This document shows positions 16,864 through 24,682 of a stretch of DNA of 64,000 bases, piece by piece; position 1 is the stretch's first letter; the number at the start of each line of letters is the position of its first letter. Below the pieces are notes generated by a model that was not told the DNA's origin, ran no database searches, and saw only the letters and a program-made list of their open reading frames with translations. This DNA is from Labilibaculum filiforme (GTDB lineage Bacteria > Bacteroidota > Bacteroidia > Bacteroidales > Marinifilaceae): the NCBI RefSeq assembly GCF_002843315.1, contig NZ_MVDD01000007.1:1-64000 (forward strand). The letters are read 5' to 3'. Position numbers and translations under genes: made by a program.

Positions 16864-18150
16864 TTGGAAAAACCTAAAAATATAGAAATAAGAAGTGAAG
16901 AAATACAGGATATTCTCGGATCTGTTCCCTCTCGTATTGTTCGTATAGGAATAGGTATCGTTTTTTGTATTATAATATTCGTTATTTCCGGAACTTGGTT
17001 CTTCAAATATCCTGACATAATACAAGCAAAAATAACTCTTTACACAAAAACGCCACCAGTAGCATTGCAAGCAAAATCCAACGGAATGATAACGAGTCTA
17101 TTTGTAAGTGAAAATCAGCAAATAAATAAAAACCATGTCGTCGCTATTATTGAAAACACAGCTAACTATAATGATATCCAAATCTTAAAAGAAATTCTTG
17201 ACACTCTAAATTATACTCAGGAATTCCGTATACAAAGGAAACTTGAGTTAGGAGAATTACAATCAGCCTACACATCATTTTTAAGGCTCTGCAAAGATTA
17301 TATGTGTTTTATTAAAATAGATTATCATCAAAATCAAATACACTCAATAAATAGTCATATTACTGACCAAATAACTTATTTCAATATCCTTCAAAATCAA
17401 AAAGAAATTAAAATACAAGAACTCAATTTAGCGAAAGAACAATATGAAAGAGACAAAAATCTCTTTAATCAAGGTATATATTCGAAATTAGATTTTGAAC
17501 AATCACAAAAAAAATACCTCCAAGAAAAATTATCATATAATGATACAGAATCTTCTCTCGCAAATATAAAAATGCAAATCAATCAACTAAAACATAAAAT
17601 AAGTGAATTAAACCTACAACACTTAAAAGAGAAACAAACCCAAGAAATAATCCTAAATGAATCAATTGAAAACCTTAAAAGTTTAATTAAGAATTGGGAA
17701 ATGAAATTTGTCTTAAAGTCTCCAATAAATGGTGAAATCACATTAACAAAAATCTGGAGCAAAAATCAAAACATTAATACTGGCGAAACCGTAGCAACCA
17801 TTATCCCAACAGACAACTCAAATATTATTGGACGACTCGAAATTCCAACTACAGGTATCGGCAAAGTCAAAATCAATCAACCAGTAAATATTAAATTAGA
17901 TAATTTTCCATATATGGAATTCGGACTGCTAAGAGGAACTATCTCTAACATTTCTCTTATCCCTTCTTCCATAAACGGTAATACCATATATACCGCAGAA
18001 TTAAATATTCCTGATAGCCTTATATCAAATTATGGAGAACATTTAAAATTTAATCAGAAAATGACAGGTATTGCCGAAATTTTAACCGATGACACAAGAT
18101 TATTAGAACGATTATTACATCCACTTAAAATGATCTATCACAAAAATTAA
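16864..18150 (+). CDS. HlyD-family periplasmic adaptor of the peptide exporter
   Basis: Membrane fusion protein that links the ABC exporter to an outer-membrane channel. The frame starts at TTG 16864; there is no nearby ATG and TTG gives the expected short cytoplasmic N-terminus (428 aa). One membrane helix spans about 25-47, followed by a biotinyl-lipoyl half (VALQAKSNGMITSLFVSENQ), a long coiled-coil hairpin (about 100-290) and a second lipoyl/beta-barrel part with SPINGEITL and TGETVATIIP. It lies 22 bp after the ABC transporter and is the last clear gene of the RiPP operon. Very AT-rich, like its upstream neighbours. Confidence 0.9.
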   Translation: MEKPKNIEIRSEEIQDILGSVPSRIVRIGIGIVFCIIIFVISGTWFFKYPDIIQAKITLYTKTPPVALQAKSNGMITSLFVSENQQINKNHVVAIIENTANYNDIQILKEILDTLNYTQEFRIQRKLELGELQSAYTSFLRLCKDYMCFIKIDYHQNQIHSINSHITDQITYFNILQNQKEIKIQELNLAKEQYERDKNLFNQGIYSKLDFEQSQKKYLQEKLSYNDTESSLANIKMQINQLKHKISELNLQHLKEKQTQEIILNESIENLKSLIKNWEMKFVLKSPINGEITLTKIWSKNQNINTGETVATIIPTDNSNIIGRLEIPTTGIGKVKINQPVNIKLDNFPYMEFGLLRGTISNISLIPSSINGNTIYTAELNIPDSLISNYGEHLKFNQKMTGIAEILTDDTRLLERLLHPLKMIYHKN

Positions 18151-18180
18151 CATAGTTAATAATTAAAAAAACAACTCAAA

Positions 18181-18657
18181 ATGAAAAACAACGACTTAAT
18201 TCAGGTCACATTTAACCCAGAAGAATTGACCGAAAACAATGCTCATTTAGATGCTTTGTTGGCATCGGCCAATAAAAATGCACCCGGTTTAACTCCCGAG
18301 CAGCGCTCCACCTATGGTTCGATAAACGAAACCAATAAATTATTGGTGAATAAAGCACGGGCAATTATGCATGAAAACCCTAAGTATGTGCCTAATTTTG
18401 TAGGCTTGGATGAGTTCGAGCGAGATTTCAGAGCCAGAGAAGTAATTGAAGACATGTTACGAAAAGTGGCTCAGATTCAACAAAAATTAAACGACACCAA
18501 AATTTTGCTGGACAACGACAATTATCAGGATGTAATGGCCTATTATCGTGCAATTCGTTACTATACCAGCGAACACGATCAGGAAGCCATGCCGCTTTAC
18601 AATGAATTAAAACAGTTCTTCCCAAATCATAAAAACGGACAAAAGGAAGAAGAATAA
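18181..18657 (+). CDS. Hypothetical protein, no recognised family
   Basis: A 158-residue soluble protein, mostly helical by residue pattern, with many Asn, Glu and Lys. It has no signal peptide, membrane segment or motif I recognise. Stretches such as NETNKLLVNKARAIMHENP and EDMLRKVAQIQQKLNDTK look amphipathic and could form a helical bundle. It follows the HlyD gene by 30 bp, so it could be co-transcribed, yet its codon use looks less AT-biased than the RiPP genes, more like the host chromosome. It may be a resident gene that marks the right border of the acquired locus. An immunity role is possible but unsupported. Confidence 0.65.
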   Translation: MKNNDLIQVTFNPEELTENNAHLDALLASANKNAPGLTPEQRSTYGSINETNKLLVNKARAIMHENPKYVPNFVGLDEFERDFRAREVIEDMLRKVAQIQQKLNDTKILLDNDNYQDVMAYYRAIRYYTSEHDQEAMPLYNELKQFFPNHKNGQKEEE

Positions 18658-18671
18658 AATTTCGAATTAAA

Positions 18672-18806
18672 AAAGGTGATCCAAAAAGTTCCATTTTATT
18701 GTCATTCTGAGCTTATCGAAGAATCTGCCGTATTAAGAGACAGATGTTTCGACTTCGCTCAATAGGACAACCCGATGCGAATTCTTCCTTTTTGGACCGC
18801 CTCTTT
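18672..18806. repeat. MITE-like dispersed repeat with imperfect terminal inverted repeats
   Basis: Ends AGGTGATCCAAAAAG (left) and CTTTTTGGACCGCCT (right) are imperfect inverted copies. The interior has TGTCATTCTGAGCTTATCGA and ATGTTTCGACTTCGCTCA, strings I know as widely interspersed intergenic repeats in Bacteroidota. It contains no gene. Confidence 0.55.
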
Positions 18807-18845
18807 TCTTTTGCCACATCTCTGCGCATACTGCCTTTTTTAGGT

Positions 18846-19080
18846 GCAATCGAATATCGAAGCTCCCAAACCGAGTATTGAACCACGGTTCGAGTTAAAA
18901 AAACCACACCGTATCGTGCTTCGAGGCACGAAAATCGAGTATCGAAACACGGTTGCGATTAAAAATTTTAACACGAAGTGTGGTTCCACCCTCGAAAATC
19001 GAGTATCGAGATACACTTCCGATCAAAAAGTTTGACAAGAATCGTGGTTCGATACTCGATTGAGCCTAAAAGTTTTGACT
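18846..19080. repeat. Degenerate ATCGAGTATCGA repeats, direct and inverted
   Basis: Three direct units share (A)ATCGAGTATCGAAACACGGTT-like sequence followed by (G)ATTAAAAA: about 18869-18904, 18933-18973 and 18997-19035. One inverted unit (CGTGGTTCGATACTCGATT) lies at 19043-19061. The unit spacing is about 64 bp. The copies are too divergent and too few for CRISPR. Short open frames across them are artefacts. Confidence 0.5.
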
Positions 19081-19173
19081 TGGAACCTAAAAAACTATTG
19101 TTAACAATCACAATGCCTGGCAAGATTCTAAAACCCGTCCCAGCTCCCCTCAATTCTATTTCCAATTTTTAGC

Positions 19174-19181
19174 TATCTTTG
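19174..19181 (+). promoter_or_regulatory. Probable -7 box of the thiL promoter
   Basis: TATCTTTG matches TAnnTTTG exactly and lies 28 bp before the thiL ATG. The -33 element is not evident in the expected window. Confidence 0.5.
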
Positions 19182-19209
19182 CAGGCAAATATCAATAATT
19201 AAGGATACT

Positions 19210-20256
19210 ATGCAGGAAAACAATGCTAAAGGAACTGATATCTCAACATTAGGAGAATTCGGATTGATTAAACACCTTACTAAAAATATAAAACTAAAAC
19301 ACGCAAGTACCAATGTGGGTGTTGGCGACGATGCTGCTATTTTAGATTATCAGAATAAAAAAACTGTGGTTACCACCGATTTACTGCTGGAAGGTATCCA
19401 TTTTGATTTAATGTACACCCCGCTTAAACATCTAGGCTATAAAGCAATTGCTGTAAATGTTTCGGATATTTATGCCATGAATGCTTTGCCAAAGCAGGTA
19501 ACGGTTTCTATTGCTATTTCGAAGCGATTTACTGTGGAAGCTCTTGAAGAAATTTACGAAGGAATCAATTTGGCTTGCGAAAATTACAATGTTGATTTAG
19601 TTGGTGGAGATACTACCTCCTCTTTAACCGGATTGTGTATTTCGGTTACTGCAATTGGTGAAGCTGATGCAGATCAATTGACTTATCGAAGTGGTGCAAA
19701 AGAAAATGATCTAATCTGCGTAAGCGGAAATTTAGGTGCAGCCTTTGCAGGATTACAACTACTGGAACGTGAAAAACGCGTTTTCGATAACAATCCAGCC
19801 ATGCAACCCGACTTAACGGGTCATGATTACATTCTGGAGCGTCAGTTAAAGCCAGAGGCTCGAAAAGACATTTATGAACGTTTACAGGAAGCAAAGATTG
19901 TTCCTACTTCAATGATTGATATTTCTGATGGTTTGTCGTCGGATATCATGCACATTTGCGAGGAATCGAAAGTTGGCTGTCAGATTTACGAAGAGAAAAT
20001 TCCTGTTGACTATGAAACGCACAAAATGGCCGAAGAGCTAAATATGAATTACAGTACTTTCTCGCTAAATGGTGGTGAAGATTACGAATTGCTGTTTACT
20101 GTTCCTTTGGATCAGTTCGATGCAATTCAAAAAATCGAAGATGTGAAAGTGATTGGTCACATCACGGCTATCTCGAAAGGAAAATATTTAGTAACACGAG
20201 ATGGAGTAGAAATTGAATTACAGGCACAAGGCTGGAATCCAATTGGAGAAGAGTAA
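19210..20256 (+). CDS. thiL: Thiamine-monophosphate kinase
   Basis: ThiL phosphorylates thiamine monophosphate to thiamine diphosphate with ATP, the last step of cofactor synthesis. The 348 residues match family length. Conserved metal/ATP-binding segments are GVGDDAAIL, TTDLLLEGIHFD, AVNVSDIYAMNA, GGDTTSS, VSGNLGAAFAGL, MIDISDGLSSD and LNGGEDYELLFT. It starts with ATG 19210, just after a TATCTTTG -7 box, so it is probably transcribed alone. No TPP riboswitch was recognised upstream. It is flanked by repeat blocks on both sides. Confidence 0.96.
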   Translation: MQENNAKGTDISTLGEFGLIKHLTKNIKLKHASTNVGVGDDAAILDYQNKKTVVTTDLLLEGIHFDLMYTPLKHLGYKAIAVNVSDIYAMNALPKQVTVSIAISKRFTVEALEEIYEGINLACENYNVDLVGGDTTSSLTGLCISVTAIGEADADQLTYRSGAKENDLICVSGNLGAAFAGLQLLEREKRVFDNNPAMQPDLTGHDYILERQLKPEARKDIYERLQEAKIVPTSMIDISDGLSSDIMHICEESKVGCQIYEEKIPVDYETHKMAEELNMNYSTFSLNGGEDYELLFTVPLDQFDAIQKIEDVKVIGHITAISKGKYLVTRDGVEIELQAQGWNPIGEE

Positions 20257-20269
20257 AAGCTTTAAATAT

Positions 20270-21000
20270 TCGGGCTGAAAGCCCAATTAAATTCAGCCCA
20301 GGGATATTTCCCTGGGTATTTTTGTGCTCGCAGAAAAACGCCCTGAAAGGGCAACTTATACCTATTTAACTCTCAAAACTCCTTAAATATATATAGACAT
20401 GAAGTCAACACAATTAGGCATATTATATCAGTACTCAATATTAATCCTTCCACAAATATTCTTCGTTATATTCAATTCCATACTCTTTTAAAAAATAGAA
20501 GATATTCATCTCTAAATGTCAGTTTTAGATGATGTTCTTCCTGATTTTCAATACATTGTTTCGTTTTATCGTACACAGAAAAACTAACAGAAAAGCCAAC
20601 ATAGCCTCCTTGCCAAGCAAATTTTGAGTAGTTAGATCCCTTCGTCTTAATCCAACGACTACTATGTCTCTTGATCTCTTCAACCAACTTTGCAAGTGCA
20701 ATATTCATGGACATTATACACAATATATGTACATGATCTTCAACTCCATTAATTATTATCGGAATTGAATCGTTATCTTTTATAATGGCACCAATATATG
20801 CATACAATTCTGCTCGGTTTTCCTTGCTTATTTTAATAGTATTATTCTTCACATGAAAAATAATGTGAACAAACAGTTTGGATAATGATTGTGCCATAAA
20901 ATATAAAGCTACCCTTTCAGGGCGTTTAATTAATATATCTTTATCGACCCAAGGCATTGCTTTGGGCTGAATTAAATTGCCACTTTGTGGCGCTAAACCG
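20270..21000. mobile_element. REP-flanked IS200-like (RAYT) element
   Basis: The two sides carry REP sequences in inverted orientation. On the left (20273-20353) are palindromes GGGCTGAAAGCCC, CCCAGGGATATTTCCCTGGG and GCCCTGAAAGGGC. On the right (20911-20995) are CCCTTTCAGGGCG, CCCAAGGCATTGCTTTGGG, the linker GCTGAATTAAATT and GCCACTTTGTGGC. The transposase gene lies between them on the minus strand. This is the usual architecture of Bacteroidota REP-associated tyrosine transposases. The enzyme looks inactive (see next entry). Confidence 0.7.
20451..20897 (-). pseudogene. REP-associated Y1 (IS200-like) transposase, frameshifted, catalytic Tyr lost
   Basis: From ATG 20897 the frame encodes a 141-residue Y1 transposase: MAQSLSKLFVHIIFH start, HUH motif in EDHVHIL (His55, His57), and FAWQGGYVGFSVSFS. 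Two defects are visible. In the helix KQCIENQEEHH the position that normally holds the catalytic tyrosine (YIxNQxxHH) is Cys115, codon TGT, one base from TAT. After EYLLFF the frame runs to a premature TGA (20472), whereas removing one T from the T6 run restores KEYGIEYNEEYLWKD and the normal stop at 20451. An upstream in-frame ATG (20957) lies inside the REP and is rejected. Confidence 0.8.
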
Positions 21001-21057
21001 CACTTAAGTTAACAATATCATTTAATATTAATCACCCCTACAACCATTTAAAAACAA

Positions 21058-21092
21058 AAAGTGAGATCCTCAATTGAAGATCTCACTTTTTG
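21058..21092 (-). terminator. Intrinsic terminator after lpxA
   Basis: Perfect 9-bp stem AGTGAGATC/GATCTCACT with a 10-nt loop, flanked by A- and T-runs on both sides, so it could work in both directions. It sits 20 bp beyond the lpxA stop. Confidence 0.8.
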
Positions 21093-21112
21093 TTTTTTTT
21101 TATCTATCGGTA

Positions 21113-21895
21113 TTACTCAGGAAAATATCCTCTCATAATGCCACGCTTCGAATTCTTTACAAACAGAATAATATCATCACGCTCAGGAGAAGCAGGCATT
21201 TCAGCCTCTATAGCTTCAAGAGCATTAAAATTATTCATTCCTTTTTGGTATAGGTAACGGTAAACATCCTGAATTTCACGGATTTTTTCATTTCCAAATT
21301 CACGACGACGCAAACCAATTGAATTCACACCAATGTAAGAAACCGGTTCACGACCTGCTTTTACAAATGGAGGAACATCTTTACGTACCAATGATCCACC
21401 CGAAATCATAACGTGTGAACCAATATGAACAAACTGGTGAATAGCAACCAATCCACTTAAAATAGCGAAATCGTCAATAATTACCTCGCCTGCAATTTGA
21501 GTTGCATTACCAATAATACAATTGTTACCAATAACACAATCGTGTGCTACGTGCACATAAGCCATTAACAAACAGTTACTACCTACAACAGTTTTTCCTT
21601 TAGCGGCAGTACCTCTATTAATGGTAACACACTCGCGAATGGTAGTATTGTCGCCAATTTCAACAGTCGTTTTTTCACCACGAAACTTTAAATCCTGAGG
21701 CACAGCTCCAATAACTGCTCCAGGAAACACCACGCAATTTTTACCAATACGGGTTCCTTCCATGATAGTGGCATTGGAACCAATACGAGTTCCCTCTTCA
21801 ATTACCACATTTTTATCAATGGTTACAAACGGTTCAATCACTACATTATCAGCTATTTTCGCCTCAGGATGTACATATGCTAACGGTTGCTTCAT
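21113..21895 (-). CDS. lpxA: UDP-N-acetylglucosamine O-acyltransferase LpxA
   Basis: First enzyme of lipid A synthesis: it moves the 3-hydroxyacyl chain from ACP to UDP-GlcNAc. It is a left-handed beta-helix protein with many hexapeptide repeats (VVIEPFVTI, ATIMEGTRIG, CVVFPGAVIG) and the catalytic histidine within AYVHVAHDCVIG. The frame extends to a GTG at 21928, but the ATG at 21895 begins MKQPLAYVHPEAKI, as in other LpxA proteins, and gives a normal 260 residues. It is the last gene of lpxD-lpxC/fabZ-lpxA and ends at a strong terminator. Confidence 0.95.
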   Translation of the reverse strand: MKQPLAYVHPEAKIADNVVIEPFVTIDKNVVIEEGTRIGSNATIMEGTRIGKNCVVFPGAVIGAVPQDLKFRGEKTTVEIGDNTTIRECVTINRGTAAKGKTVVGSNCLLMAYVHVAHDCVIGNNCIIGNATQIAGEVIIDDFAILSGLVAIHQFVHIGSHVMISGGSLVRKDVPPFVKAGREPVSYIGVNSIGLRRREFGNEKIREIQDVYRYLYQKGMNNFNALEAIEAEMPASPERDDIILFVKNSKRGIMRGYFPE

Positions 21896-21970
21896 CTTTT
21901 TTATATTTCGTTTTATGCAAAACTCCACTTTTAGGAAGTTATTGCGTAGCAGTAGTTACTAACTAATTAA

Positions 21971-23362
21971 TTATTTTTTCTTTGCGATTTGAGCCATAAA
22001 CTCACCTTCGGCAACAACAGTATCACCAACAAAAGCTAAACCGCGCATGTTAGCAACTCCCCTACGAATAGGAGATAAAAATGATAATTTAAAAATTAAA
22101 GTATCACCTGGCACCACCTTACGTCTAAACTTAATGTTGTTCTGAGTAAGGAAGTAAGTGCCGTAATTTTCAGGATCTTCAACCTGATTAAGCACTAAAA
22201 TCCCTCCACATTGAGCCATTGCTTCTACCATAAGAACACCTGGCATTACCGGTTCTCCTGGGAAATGACCAACAAAATAAGGCTCGTTCATGGAAACATT
22301 CTTCACGCCAACAATACTATCGTCTTGAATATCAATAATCTTGTCGACCAACAAAAATGGAGGACGGTGAGGCAACAAGTTCATTATACCAACGATGTCT
22401 AATACAGGCTCCTTATTCGGATCATAAGCCGGAACTGAATCTTTTCCCATTTCTTTCTTAATTCGTTTGATTAATAATTTCGCCATTTCGGTGTTTGGTC
22501 CATGACCAGGACAGGTTGCAATAACCCTTCCCTTAATAAACTTTCCGCAGAGAGCAAGGTCGCCAATCACATCTAATAATTTGTGACGAGCACACTCATT
22601 ATCAAAATAAAGTTCCAAATTACTTAAAATTCCTTCCTTTACCTCAACATGCTGATGGTCGAATAAATCGGCAATACGGTTTAACTCATTTTGCTCCATC
22701 ATTTGGTCCATTATAACAATGGCATTATCCAAATCTCCACCTTTAACTAAATTGTGGTTTAATAAAAATTCTAGTTCCCGTACAAACACAAACGTACGAC
22801 ACATCGAGATTTCCTCTTTGTAGTCTTTTAAAGAACTTAAGCGGGCATACTGATTCCTCAACACTTTAGAGTCGAATGAAATCATTGTATCAATACTATA
22901 TTCATCATCAGGCAAAATCGTGATTTCAGAACCACGAGCTTCGTCCCTGTAGGTTATTTTTTCTTTAGGTACAAAATACTCACGAATAGCATTCTGCTCT
23001 ACGATACCAACTTTTTCAATTCCTTCCACATAAAATCTGGCACTTCCATCTAAAATGGGAGGCTCAGGAGAATTCATCTCAATTAAGCAGTTATCAACTC
23101 CTAAACCATATAATGCAGACAATGCATGTTCAACAGTTTGAACTTTACATTCTCCTTTTTCCAATACGGTTCCTCTCGAAGTATCTCCAACAAATTCTGC
23201 ACTTGCTACAATAACAGGCTGACCTTCTAAATCTACTCGTTTAAACTGATATCCGTGATTTTCGGATGCCGGCACAAACTTAATCGAAACTTCTAATCCT
23301 GTATGAAGTCCTTTTCCTGTTAAAGTAAATTCTTTTGCTAATGTTCTTTGTTTATCTGCCAT
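21971..23362 (-). CDS. lpxC/fabZ: Bifunctional UDP-3-O-acyl-GlcNAc deacetylase / hydroxyacyl-ACP dehydratase (LpxC-FabZ)
   Basis: A natural fusion typical of Bacteroidota, 463 residues. Residues 1 to about 300 are LpxC (KEFTLTGKGLHTG, TVEHALSALYGLG with a zinc-binding His, and RHKLLDVIGDLAL). From about 318 it is FabZ (MNLLPHRPPFLLVDKI and FVGHFPGEPVMPGVLMVEAMAQCGG with the catalytic His and Glu). LpxC makes the committed deacetylation of lipid A synthesis; FabZ dehydrates 3-hydroxyacyl-ACP, the same pool LpxA and LpxD draw on. The fusion thus places both users of the branch point in one chain. It lies 57 bp after lpxD. Confidence 0.97.
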   Translation of the reverse strand: MADKQRTLAKEFTLTGKGLHTGLEVSIKFVPASENHGYQFKRVDLEGQPVIVASAEFVGDTSRGTVLEKGECKVQTVEHALSALYGLGVDNCLIEMNSPEPPILDGSARFYVEGIEKVGIVEQNAIREYFVPKEKITYRDEARGSEITILPDDEYSIDTMISFDSKVLRNQYARLSSLKDYKEEISMCRTFVFVRELEFLLNHNLVKGGDLDNAIVIMDQMMEQNELNRIADLFDHQHVEVKEGILSNLELYFDNECARHKLLDVIGDLALCGKFIKGRVIATCPGHGPNTEMAKLLIKRIKKEMGKDSVPAYDPNKEPVLDIVGIMNLLPHRPPFLLVDKIIDIQDDSIVGVKNVSMNEPYFVGHFPGEPVMPGVLMVEAMAQCGGILVLNQVEDPENYGTYFLTQNNIKFRRKVVPGDTLIFKLSFLSPIRRGVANMRGLAFVGDTVVAEGEFMAQIAKKK

Positions 23363-23419
23363 AACTTGACATCAATATTTTTAAATTTCAGGTTCAATAA
23401 TTGAAGGAACAACCTCCTC

Positions 23420-24457
23420 TTATTTTTCCTTTAATGCTTTTATTTCCTTTTCCAACTCAATAATTTGCTGTCTCATCTGAGGCAAATTTCTAAACAAAAC
23501 ATATGATTTCTGATAAGGACCAAATTCGAAGGCTGGAGATCCCTGAACCACCGTACCAACTTTTTTGATGTTTTTTCCAAGACCAGATTGTGCAGCTATT
23601 TTTACTTCATCAGCAACAGTCATGTGTCCAGCAAAACCAACCTGTCCACCAATCATACAATTTTTACCAATTTTTGTGCTTCCGGCAACACCGGTTTGAG
23701 CAGCAATTACGGTATTTTCATCGATCTCTACATTATGAGCCACTTGAATTAAGTTATCCAACTTAACTCCTTTACGGATAATTGTAGATCCCATAGTAGC
23801 ACGATCAACACAAGTATTTGCACCTATTTCCACGAAATCTTCGATTACCACATTACCCACCTGAGGTACTTTCTTATAATTATTTTCTGATGAAGGTGCA
23901 AAACCAAATCCATCGCCACCAATTACTACTCCAGAGTGAAAAATGCAACCTGCACCAATCTTACATCCTTCATAAATCTTAACTCCTGAATTTAAAATAG
24001 TATTGTCACCAATCACCACATTATCGCCCACGTAAGTGTGAGGATAAATTTTTACATTATTTCCAATTTGAACGTTACTTCCAATATATGCGAAAGCACC
24101 AATGTAAATTTTCTCTCCCAATTTCGACGACTTACTCACAAAAGAAGGTTCTTCAATTCCTGTCTTTTGTGGCTTACTTTGCTCATACATTTCTAGTAAT
24201 TGAGCCAAGGCCTGATAAGCATCCTCCACACGAATAAGCGTAGCTTCAACTGCTCTTTCGGCTACAAAAGTTTTGTTTACCAATACTATTGACGACTGCG
24301 TTGAGTAAATATAATGTTCGTACTTTGGGTTTGCTAAAAATGAAAGAGTTCCAGGCTTCCCTTCTTCAATTCTGGAAACATTGGTTACCTTAACCAAAGC
24401 ATTCCCATCAACTTCTCCGTTGAGAAACTCTGCAATATCTTCTGCTGTAAATTCCAT
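23420..24457 (-). CDS. lpxD: UDP-3-O-(3-hydroxyacyl)glucosamine N-acyltransferase LpxD
   Basis: Third step of lipid A synthesis, N-acylation of UDP-3-O-acyl-glucosamine. The 345-residue protein has the N-terminal uridine-binding domain ([13 protein letters not shown]), then hexapeptide repeats of a left-handed beta-helix with [12 protein letters not shown] and the catalytic histidine region [10 protein letters not shown], and a C-terminal helix ([18 protein letters not shown]). It is the first lpx gene of the minus-strand group, 225 bp downstream of the HD gene. A -7-like box TAGATTTG (minus strand of 24570-24577) lies upstream without a clear -33. Confidence 0.96.
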   Translation of the reverse strand: MEFTAEDIAEFLNGEVDGNALVKVTNVSRIEEGKPGTLSFLANPKYEHYIYSTQSSIVLVNKTFVAERAVEATLIRVEDAYQALAQLLEMYEQSKPQKTGIEEPSFVSKSSKLGEKIYIGAFAYIGSNVQIGNNVKIYPHTYVGDNVVIGDNTILNSGVKIYEGCKIGAGCIFHSGVVIGGDGFGFAPSSENNYKKVPQVGNVVIEDFVEIGANTCVDRATMGSTIIRKGVKLDNLIQVAHNVEIDENTVIAAQTGVAGSTKIGKNCMIGGQVGFAGHMTVADEVKIAAQSGLGKNIKKVGTVVQGSPAFEFGPYQKSYVLFRNLPQMRQQIIELEKEIKALKEK

Positions 24458-24682
24458 TCGTTCTATTTTTTATCAGATTCATTAAATGCTTCAAAAGCTG
24501 GCATTTTTACACTATAAATCCCAAGCACAAATCATCCAACATAGCTGATTTATAAGAAAAAAATTTCTGCAAATCTAATAATTATTTCATGCACTTAAAA
24601 TTTTTTCTCCTATTCCCTGCTTTATCCATAGAAAAAGTACGCTTAAAAATGAGGTAGAAATCACCCCTTACGACTTAAAAAA

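Noticed and set aside
11201-18150. Lanthipeptide, lasso or toxin-antitoxin interpretation of the locus
   Set aside because: No LanM/LanB, lasso cyclase or B-protein, and no toxin-antitoxin pair; the maturase is a clear radical SAM-SPASM enzyme.
18846-19080. Possible CRISPR array
   Set aside because: Only four degenerate units, one inverted, with partly similar 'spacers' and no cas gene in the window.
18713-19172. Several 60-65 codon frames on both strands
   Set aside because: They lie entirely in the ATCGAGTATCGA and TGTCATTCTGAGC repeats and translate the repeat units (e.g. SIEPR/SIEIH strings).
20898-20957. N-terminal extension of the RAYT transposase
   Set aside because: The extra 20 residues translate the REP palindrome; MAQSLSKLF is the normal family start.
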